A stretch of DNA of 5,265 bases. Source: JBBRGK01 sp036741355 (GTDB lineage: Bacteria; Chloroflexota; Dehalococcoidia; CAUJGQ01). Both the position numbers and the translations under genes were made by a program. Location of the stretch: contig DAINSK010000086.1 in NCBI GenBank assembly GCA_036741355.1, positions 1 through 5,265 on the forward strand, in the 5' to 3' direction. Under the pieces are notes generated by a model. The model was not told where the DNA came from. It made no database searches and was given only the letters and a program-made list of their open reading frames with translations. Position 1 is the stretch's first letter. Each line of letters opens with the position of its first letter. Below, in pieces: positions 1 through 4,412 of the stretch.

Positions 1-994
1 CCGGGTGCTCGTCAACCAATCGATACGCTTTGGCCGCATCGGCGATGGTAAAGCGGTGGGAGATCAGCTCGGCGAGACGGAGCCGTGGCAGCAGGTCCAG
101 AACGACAGACATGCGGCGGGCGTGATCCCAGCGCGGTGCGAGCGCGGGGTCGAGCCGTCCGACCTGGGACGATCGCAGACGCACACGGCCGCGATGGAAG
201 TGGCCGCCGAGCGCGAGCGTCAGGGGCTTGGTGCCATACCAGCTCACCACAACCACAGTACCCTCGTCGGCCACCCCGTCGATCGCGGCCTGCAATGCGG
301 TCGCGGAGCCGCTGACTTCGATGGCGACGTCTGCACCCCGTCCGTTGGTGAGATCCTGAACTCGTTGCTGGAGCCGCTCGTCGGGCTCCAGCGCTTCGGT
401 CACGCCGAGCGAACGCGCCAGTTCCCGGCGGTTCGGCAATGGGTCCACCGCGATGATGCGTCCCGCGCCCGCCAGCCCGAGCAGTTGCGAGACCAGCAGC
501 CCCACCGTCCCCTGCCCGAACACCAGCGCGGTCTCGCCGAGCTTGAGCGGCGTGTCGAGGATAACGTTGACCGCCGTTTCCAAGTTCGCGGTGAACAGGC
601 CCGCCATTGGATCCAGACCATCGGGCAGGCGGACAAGCAGCGACGCCGGCAGCGTATACGCGCCCTGGTGCGGGTGAAGCGCGAAGACGAGATCCCCGGC
701 GGTGACGGCGTCCACACCGTCGCCGGTCTCCAGCACCCGCCCTACCGAGGCGTAGCCGTACTTTATCGGGAAGCCGAAGCTGCCCGACAGCGTCGGAAGG
801 TCAAGCGGCAGATCGGTCGGAACCTGACCGCGATAGACCAGCATTTCGGTGCCCTGGCTCAGCGCCGAAGCTATGGCGCGCACCCGTACCTCGACTGCCC
901 CGGGCCCAGGCACGTTCTCTCGACGAAGCTCCACCGTCCGAGGAGCGGTGAACCACAACGCCCCGGTGTCGATCGCGGCCGGTCTAACGGCCAT
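1..994 (-). CDS. Zinc-free medium-chain dehydrogenase (BchC-like MDR), 3' end cut by window edge
   Basis: The minus-strand frame from ATG at 994-992 gives 331 residues and is still open at the left edge; with the usual family length of about 335-345, only a few residues are missing. An N-terminal GroES-like domain (about 10-150) carries SQGTEMLVYRG at 46-56 and KYGYASVG at 78-85. A Rossmann domain follows with GQGTVG at 160-165 and an acidic residue D184 after strand 2, which favours NAD(H). The S.GTE..(Y/W).G and GY.SVG patterns are those of BchC (bacteriochlorophyllide dehydrogenase) relatives. The catalytic-zinc Cys of CGTD and the His-Glu of GHE are replaced (Q47, Y81, A82), and no Cys occurs in the visible protein, so neither catalytic nor structural zinc is expected. 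The start lies inside the end of the reductase gene (11-bp overlap) without its own Shine-Dalgarno, implying coupled translation. The substrate is unknown; a pteridine-linked alcohol is inferred only from neighbours. Databases may label it simply 'zinc-binding alcohol dehydrogenase'. Confidence 0.88.
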   Translation of the reverse strand, partial: MAVRPAAIDTGALWFTAPRTVELRRENVPGPGAVEVRVRAIASALSQGTEMLVYRGQVPTDLPLDLPTLSGSFGFPIKYGYASVGRVLETGDGVDAVTAGDLVFALHPHQGAYTLPASLLVRLPDGLDPMAGLFTANLETAVNVILDTPLKLGETALVFGQGTVGLLVSQLLGLAGAGRIIAVDPLPNRRELARSLGVTEALEPDERLQQRVQDLTNGRGADVAIEVSGSATALQAAIDGVADEGTVVVVSWYGTKPLTLALGGHFHRGRVRLRSSQVGRLDPALAPRWDHARRMSVVLDLLPRLRLAELISHRFTIADAAKAYRLVDEHP

Positions 995-1700
995 CGACCG
1001 CGTCGGGGTAGCTGACCCGAGCGTCCAGGACGAAATCGTCGCCGTAGCGAACGATTTCAGCGCCATCCAGGGTCACGGCGTGGGCTAGGTCGCAAATACC
1101 AAGGTCGCCCACGGCTTCGATGCCGGCGCCGAGAATCTTGGGCGCGATGCAGACTGCCAGCCTATCCACCAGCCGTAAGCGCAACAACGAGGTAATGAGC
1201 CGCGCGCCGCCTTCAACCATGAGTGTGTGGATGCCCCTGGTGTACAGCTCAGCCAACAACGCCCCGAGGTCAACGTGGCCGTCGCCGTCCTCGGGAAACC
1301 TGACAACCGTCGCGCCCAGCGTGCGTGCGCGGTCGCAGCGCTCCTCCGGGGCGCGATTCACGACCGCCAGCAAGGTTCCGTTGGCGGCGCCGTTGGACAG
1401 CACGGCGGCGGAGAACGGCGTCCGCAACGTGCTGTCGGCGATCACCCGTAAGGGATCCCGACCGTTGACGTGGCGAACCGTCAGCTGAGGATCGTCCTGG
1501 CGAACTGTTTCTACGCCAACCATGATGCCGTCGTGCGAAGCGCGCAGTTCATGAGCAAAGCGAAGTGATTCAGCGCCGCTTATCCAGCGCGCATTGCCGG
1601 TGACGGTCGCCAGCCGCCCATCGAGCGTCTGCGCGTAGCTGACGGTCACTAACGGACGAACGATGCCATGCGTCGTGTCTGCGTCGTCTGTTCCGTTCAC
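984..1700 (-). CDS. Stand-alone RibD C-terminal-type pyrimidine/pterin reductase
   Basis: This 238-residue protein starts at GTG 1700-1698, the first standard start in a frame that stays open upstream to a stop at 1769-1767. Family motifs are clear and in order: SYAQTLDGRLA (21-31), WISG (39-42), LRASHDGIMVG (52-62), TVRQDDPQLTVR (65-76), DSTLRTP (89-95), VEGGARL (162-168) and PKILGAG (187-193). This is the NADPH-binding reductase fold related to dihydrofolate reductase, which in riboflavin synthesis reduces the ribosylamino-pyrimidinone phosphate to its ribitylamino form. The N-terminal cytidine-deaminase-like half of bifunctional RibD is absent; the protein begins directly with the reductase domain. 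Stand-alone members include archaeal-type reductases and Mycobacterium tuberculosis Rv2671, reported as a dihydrofolate-reductase analogue, so the true substrate may be a flavin precursor or a dihydropterin. It is the first gene of a minus-strand pair with the dehydrogenase and diverges from folB. No Shine-Dalgarno is visible before the GTG. Confidence 0.93.
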   Translation of the reverse strand: MNGTDDADTTHGIVRPLVTVSYAQTLDGRLATVTGNARWISGAESLRFAHELRASHDGIMVGVETVRQDDPQLTVRHVNGRDPLRVIADSTLRTPFSAAVLSNGAANGTLLAVVNRAPEERCDRARTLGATVVRFPEDGDGHVDLGALLAELYTRGIHTLMVEGGARLITSLLRLRLVDRLAVCIAPKILGAGIEAVGDLGICDLAHAVTLDGAEIVRYGDDFVLDARVSYPDAVDGR

Positions 1701-1713
1701 GGCGTGAATGGTA
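1700..1713 (-). promoter_or_regulatory. Possible -10 box for a leaderless reductase mRNA
   Basis: On the minus strand TACCAT (1713 to 1708) fits the TAnnnT -10 pattern and ends 7 nt before the GTG start of the reductase at 1700. No purine-rich ribosome site lies between them. This layout is that of leaderless transcripts, in which transcription starts at the start codon. No convincing -35 box is seen, and TAnnnT is a weak pattern, so this is only a candidate. Confidence 0.22.
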
Positions 1714-1743
1714 GCACGGCCGGGCCCCGCCTGTGACGCACAC

Positions 1744-1752
1744 TGATATACT
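1744..1752 (+). promoter_or_regulatory. Candidate extended -10 promoter for folB
   Basis: TGATATACT contains TATACT (1747-1752, five of six matches to TATAAT) preceded by TG at the extended -10 position (1744-1745). Transcription would begin near 1759, giving a leader of about 40 nt before the GTG at 1801. No recognisable -35 hexamer is found 16-18 bp upstream, where the DNA is GC-rich (gccccg), which is tolerable for an extended -10 promoter. The AT patch stands out in the 100-bp intergenic region and could also serve the divergent reductase gene. Confidence 0.4.
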
Positions 1753-1790
1753 TCGGCCCGATTGGATTAGTAGCCGCCGGGATCGGCCGC

Positions 1791-1794
1791 GGAG
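1791..1794 (+). promoter_or_regulatory. Ribosome binding site of folB
   Basis: GGAG lies 6 nt before the GTG at 1801. It settles the start: the ATG at 1799-1801, in another frame, is followed at once by TGA, so GTG 1801 is the usable start. Confidence 0.65.
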
Positions 1795-1800
1795 CGCCAT

Positions 1801-2178
1801 GTGACCGACGACAAGATAATTCTCGAGGCAATGCACTTTTTTGGCTACCACGGCACGCTTGCCGCCGAGCGCGACCTGGGCCAGCGCTTCGTCGTGGATG
1901 TCGAGCTGAGCTGCGACCTGCGAGCAGCCGGCGAGACCGACGACCTCGATAAGACCGTCGACTACAGTCAAGTCTACCACCGAGTCCGCCAGATCGTCGA
2001 GGGACCGCCCGTCTCGCTTACCGAGACCGTGGCCGAGCGCATCGCCGCGGCGGTGCTCGCCGACCACATGCTCGTGGAAGCCGTGCGAGTTCGCGTTTGC
2101 AAGCCGCAGGTCCGGCTCGAAGGCGGAGTGCTCGGCGGGTCGGCGGTAGAAATCACCAGGCACCGTCAGGCGAAGTAG
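1801..2178 (+). CDS. folB: Dihydroneopterin aldolase
   Basis: This 125-residue protein is of normal length for FolB, the cytoplasmic, usually homo-octameric aldolase that cleaves 7,8-dihydroneopterin to 6-hydroxymethyl-7,8-dihydropterin and glycolaldehyde in folate synthesis; many members also epimerise the substrate. Family signatures appear in order: FFGYHGTLAAERDLGQRF (13-30), the TDDLDKTVDYSQV region (46-58), IVEGPP (65-70), LTETVAERIA (73-82) and VRVCKPQV (97-104). Residues corresponding to the catalytic and pterin-binding residues of the Staphylococcus aureus enzyme (Glu22, Tyr54, Glu74, Lys100) are all present as E23, Y55, E75 and K101, so it should be active. It starts at GTG with a good GGAG site 6 nt upstream. 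No folP or folK is attached; instead it diverges from the RibD_C reductase and converges on the secreted-protein gene, with 5 bp between stop codons. A pure FolX-type epimerase role cannot be excluded, but FolB is the better fit. Confidence 0.96.
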   Translation: MTDDKIILEAMHFFGYHGTLAAERDLGQRFVVDVELSCDLRAAGETDDLDKTVDYSQVYHRVRQIVEGPPVSLTETVAERIAAAVLADHMLVEAVRVRVCKPQVRLEGGVLGGSAVEITRHRQAK

Positions 2179-2183
2179 TGGGG

Positions 2184-3107
2184 CTACGGCGGAACGACAG
2201 TAATACGCCACGCCGGATGGATCTCCTGCCAGCCGTGGTCGCGGTCCAGCACAAACGCGCCGGTGATCTGGACGTGATCGCCGGCGAGCGGCGGCGGCAC
2301 CTCGCGCTGGTCGGCGGGGATAACCTCGATCACCAGCGTCCCCTTTTCGCCCGTGATGTTTCGACCATTCAACAGCCCGTCTTGCCCGGAATCAGGTATC
2401 AGGTTGAGGTGATGGTCGCCGTCGGGCTCAACCCGGGCCTGTCGAACGATACCGGTGACGGTGCGGCACGGATCGATGACCTGCAGACGGTTGCCGTGAT
2501 AGACGCCCGCTTTCACCTCGCCGGTTCGGCAACCCGATGCGTCGAGAGCCCCAACAGGTCCCGACGGGATGTCATTGGTCGGCGGATCGCTGTCGCCGCT
2601 GTCGTCGGCGATACCGATCGTCAGCAGCCCGCCACCCGCACTGAACGCCCACGCTCCCTGTCCCGGTAGCAGTGAGGCAACCGACCGGTATCCTCGACCA
2701 AGGTCCCATGTGAATATCGCATCCGCGCCACTCACGGGCAGCGTCCGATAACCGCTCGGGTTGCCGATCGTGACCCACTGTCCCGCCGGCAGGTCGGTGC
2801 TCGTGTACGATGAGCCGTCGGTCATCAGTACCGTACGAGCGACCGGGAAGTATACCCAGTAGCCAAAGCCGGCCGTCGCGGCGGTTCCCGCCGAAAGCTG
2901 TTCGTAACCGTCGTCACCGGGCTGCAGCGTGTACAGAAACCCATCCGCACCGGCGTAACGCGTTCCCTCGGGAGCACCGCTGAGATTCCAACCGGAGTGG
3001 TAGGTGATCGGATACACAGCGCCGCTGACGCGAATAGAGCCGGCCACGAACGCGGTGAAAACGAGTCCGCCGAGCATCAACCAGCGCGTTGCGGGGATCC
3101 GGCTCAC
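2184..3107 (-). CDS. Secreted protein with duplicated W/G-rich unit and OB-fold-like C-terminal domain
   Basis: This 307-residue protein of unknown function starts at GTG 3107-3105, chosen because a strong GGAGG lies 5 nt upstream and a signal peptide follows at once: RIPATR, then a hydrophobic core WLMLGGLVFTAFVAGSI (9-25), with cleavage probably around 22-30. The mature part opens with two degenerate copies of one unit, about residues 38-90 and 107-159. Each has W, G.P.G, GAD, an aromatic LYT/FTW strand, GY, and G.G.W(V/A)(Y/F). A polar linker rich in D, S and P (about 166-184) leads to a beta-rich domain (about 190-307) with DPCRTVTG, DGDHHLNL, VIEVIPAD, VQITGAFV and HGWQEIHP, resembling an OB-fold. 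Its only two cysteines, C193 and C214, could form a disulfide. I infer an exported or surface, possibly binding, protein; no catalytic motif is evident. It is monocistronic here, tail to tail with folB and divergent from the DUF3090 gene. Confidence 0.85.
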   Translation of the reverse strand: MSRIPATRWLMLGGLVFTAFVAGSIRVSGAVYPITYHSGWNLSGAPEGTRYAGADGFLYTLQPGDDGYEQLSAGTAATAGFGYWVYFPVARTVLMTDGSSYTSTDLPAGQWVTIGNPSGYRTLPVSGADAIFTWDLGRGYRSVASLLPGQGAWAFSAGGGLLTIGIADDSGDSDPPTNDIPSGPVGALDASGCRTGEVKAGVYHGNRLQVIDPCRTVTGIVRQARVEPDGDHHLNLIPDSGQDGLLNGRNITGEKGTLVIEVIPADQREVPPPLAGDHVQITGAFVLDRDHGWQEIHPAWRITVVPP

Positions 3108-3110
3108 GCG

Positions 3111-3118
3111 TCCCTCCC
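3111..3118 (-). promoter_or_regulatory. Ribosome binding site of the secreted-protein gene
   Basis: On the minus strand GGGAGGGA lies just upstream of GTG 3107, with 5 nt between GGAGG and the start codon. It is the strongest Shine-Dalgarno in the window and rules against the in-frame upstream extension to 3443, which has Arg/Cys-rich sequence unlike a real N-terminus. Confidence 0.75.
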
Positions 3119-3163
3119 GACGGCTGGCAGCATAGCGGACAACGTGGGTGCTGCGCGCCACCG

Positions 3164-3173
3164 TATAATAATT
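3164..3173. promoter_or_regulatory. Candidate divergent promoter AT island
   Basis: TATAATAATT is the only strongly AT-rich patch in the 122-bp region between the divergent secreted-protein gene and the DUF3090 gene. On the plus strand TATAAT (3164-3169) is a perfect -10 box, placing a start near 3176 and a leader of about 54 nt before ATG 3230. On the minus strand TATTAT (3170 to 3165) could serve the secreted-protein gene with a leader of about 50 nt. No good -35 hexamer is seen on either strand, so strand assignment is uncertain. Confidence 0.4.
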
Positions 3174-3229
3174 GCTGCGCCTCGGGAGGCCGCCGGCCGG
3201 CCCCGATAGTAGGGCGTGCTGGACGGTCA

Positions 3230-3567
3230 ATGGCAGAGAGCAGCAATGACTTCGGGCCTGTGGACAGCGTCGGCGCCGAAGCCGTTGGACAACCCGGACA
3301 ACGCACCTTCCGTCTGATGGCCCGCAGTCGGGACATGTACGTCTCCCTCTGGATGGAAAAGGAACAGCTCGCGTCCCTGGGCACCGCGATTCAACAGCAG
3401 ATCGTCCATCTTGGGCGTCCGCCGTCACGCGAACGCCTGCCACGGCTGCTGGCGGGCAGCGACATGCCGCCGACGTCCGACGTCGAAATGCGGTGCCGCC
3501 AGATCGGCCTCGGATTTGACGAGGCGCGGGAGGATTTCGTCATCTTTGCCTATCCGGTTGAGTCGGC
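3230..3567 (+). CDS. DUF3090 family protein, 3' part lost in assembly gap
   Basis: The visible 112 residues plus a partial codon start at ATG 3230, with a minimal GGA six nt upstream. The N-terminus matches my knowledge of the DUF3090/TIGR03847 family of uncharacterised proteins: DFGPVD (7-12), EAVGQPGQRTF (17-27), LWMEKEQL (40-47) and the later LGFDEARED (94-102). Family members are usually about 180-200 residues and end with a CP.CG...D..GH.CP zinc-ribbon-like tail; that region would lie in the N-run, so it cannot be judged here. No biochemical function is established that I know of. The protein looks soluble and cytoplasmic, with no membrane segment in the visible part. An upstream in-frame extension to 3089 is open but poorly protein-like and crosses the promoter region, so it was not used. 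The gene was probably complete in the organism; truncation is an assembly effect, not a mutation. Confidence 0.85.
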
Positions 3568-3667
3568 NNNNNNNNNNNNNNNNNNNNNNNNNNNNNNNNN
3601 NNNNNNNNNNNNNNNNNNNNNNNNNNNNNNNNNNNNNNNNNNNNNNNNNNNNNNNNNNNNNNNNNNN
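3568..3667. other. Assembly gap (100 N)
   Basis: This is exactly 100 undetermined bases, the placeholder length commonly used for gaps of unknown size. It cuts the end of the DUF3090 gene and the start of the hydrolase gene. From family lengths, the missing coding sequence should be about 65-80 codons of DUF3090 plus about 12-20 codons of hydrolase, so the true gap is expected to exceed 100 bp. Reading frames that cross the gap are meaningless. Confidence 0.97.
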
Positions 3668-4412
3668 CGAGGAGGCCGGCTCGGGAGAGTCCCTGCTCCT
3701 CCTCCACGGCGGCGGTGGCACAGCCATGCTCCACTTCCGCAAAGAGATCGCCGAGCTGTCGGAGCTTTACCACGTGACTGCGCCCGATATGCGCGGATAC
3801 GGCAGCTCTTCGCCGCCGCGAACGTTCGAGGGCGATTTCTATACCCAGGATGGCGAGGACGCGGCGGCACTGCTACGGGTGCGCGGTGCCTTTCCCGCAC
3901 ACGTTTGTGGCTGGAGCGACGGCGCGATCGTCGCGCTCATCCTGGCCGCCGATTACCCGGAACTCGTTCGCACGCTCTGCGTATGGGGTGGCGAAGGCCG
4001 CATCTTGCCCGAGGAACGTGAGAAATGGAAGCAGATCACCGACACGCGTGATTGGCCCGAGCACACCCTCGACCGATTCGCCCAGGCACAGGGACCGCTG
4101 AACTGGCCAGGAATCCTGGAACGTATGCTGGCCGGCTACAATCGCTTCCTCGACGGCGGCGGCCGCATCGTGACCGACCGCCTGCACATGGTCCGCTGCC
4201 CATCACTAATCATGCACGGCGATCAAGACGATGTGGTGCCCGTCTCGCACGCGTATGAGCTGAACCGGATGATCAGCGGTTCGGAGCTGCGCATCTTTCA
4301 CGGCGCCGGCCATACGCTGCACCGCGAGCGCCATCATGAGCTGATGGACAGCATGACGTCGTTCCTGCGTCGCCACCAGGCGGCCAATCAATGCCCCATG
4401 GAGTATCGATGA
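3668..4412 (+). CDS. Alpha/beta hydrolase, valacyclovir-hydrolase (BPHL)-like, 5' end lost in gap
   Basis: The 247 visible codons (from 3669) end at TGA 4410-4412; only about 12-20 N-terminal residues are missing, since EEAGSGESLLLLHGGGG normally follows a short first strand. The oxyanion-hole HGGGG is at 3705-3719, the nucleophile elbow GWSDG at 3909-3923 (Ser codon 3915-3917), the acid HGDQD at 4215-4229 (Asp codon 4227-4229) and the catalytic His in GAGH at 4311-4313, so the triad is complete. The GWSDGAIVALILAADYP stretch, DMRGYG and the following CVWGG closely recall human BPHL/valacyclovir hydrolase, in which the Asp after the nucleophile binds the substrate's alpha-amino group. An amino-acid ester, thioester or lactone substrate is therefore plausible, but unproven. 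It is probably cytoplasmic. The stop overlaps the start of the next gene as ATGA, indicating an operon with the hydroxyacid dehydrogenase. Confidence 0.92.
4400..4403 (+). promoter_or_regulatory. Ribosome binding site of the hydroxyacid dehydrogenase
   Basis: GGAG inside the last codons of the hydrolase gene lies 5 nt before ATG 4409 and 8 nt before ATG 4412. It favours these starts over the in-frame ATG at 4391, which has only a weak AGGCGG-like sequence before it. Confidence 0.6.

Noticed and set aside
5..1015. Long plus-strand open frame (336 codons) opposite the dehydrogenase
   Set aside because: It is Arg/Gln-rich with no recognisable motif, and it lies antisense to a clear MDR protein with continuous family motifs. 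High GC leaves long antisense frames open by chance.
1801..2178. Possible 6-pyruvoyl-tetrahydropterin synthase, GTP cyclohydrolase or FolX identity for the folB gene
   Set aside because: The ordered FolB motifs and the E23/Y55/E75/K101 residues fit dihydroneopterin aldolase. The zinc-binding histidines of PTPS are absent and the length fits FolB.
2175..2187. Small inverted repeat GTAG-TGGGG-CTAC at the convergent stop codons, as a terminator
   Set aside because: The stem is only 4 bp with no U-tract on either side; the symmetry comes from two facing TAG codons and is likely chance.
1570..2211. Minus-strand open frame spanning the reductase start, the intergenic region and all of folB
   Set aside because: It is antisense to FolB, which has full catalytic motifs, and crosses the divergent promoter region; the protein has no family features.
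2097..2669. Plus-strand open frame opposite the secreted protein's C-terminal domain
   Set aside because: The opposite strand has a signal peptide, a strong ribosome site and ordered beta-domain motifs; this frame is a GC-driven shadow.
3108..3443. In-frame N-terminal extension of the secreted protein
   Set aside because: It would cross the divergent promoter region and overlap the DUF3090 coding region, is Arg/Cys-rich, and would bury the signal peptide; GTG 3107 has a strong ribosome site.
3089..4021. Apparent fusion reading frames running across the N-run
   Set aside because: The frame relation across 100 unknown bases is arbitrary; beyond the gap this frame gives Arg/Pro-rich nonsense while the hydrolase is in a different frame.
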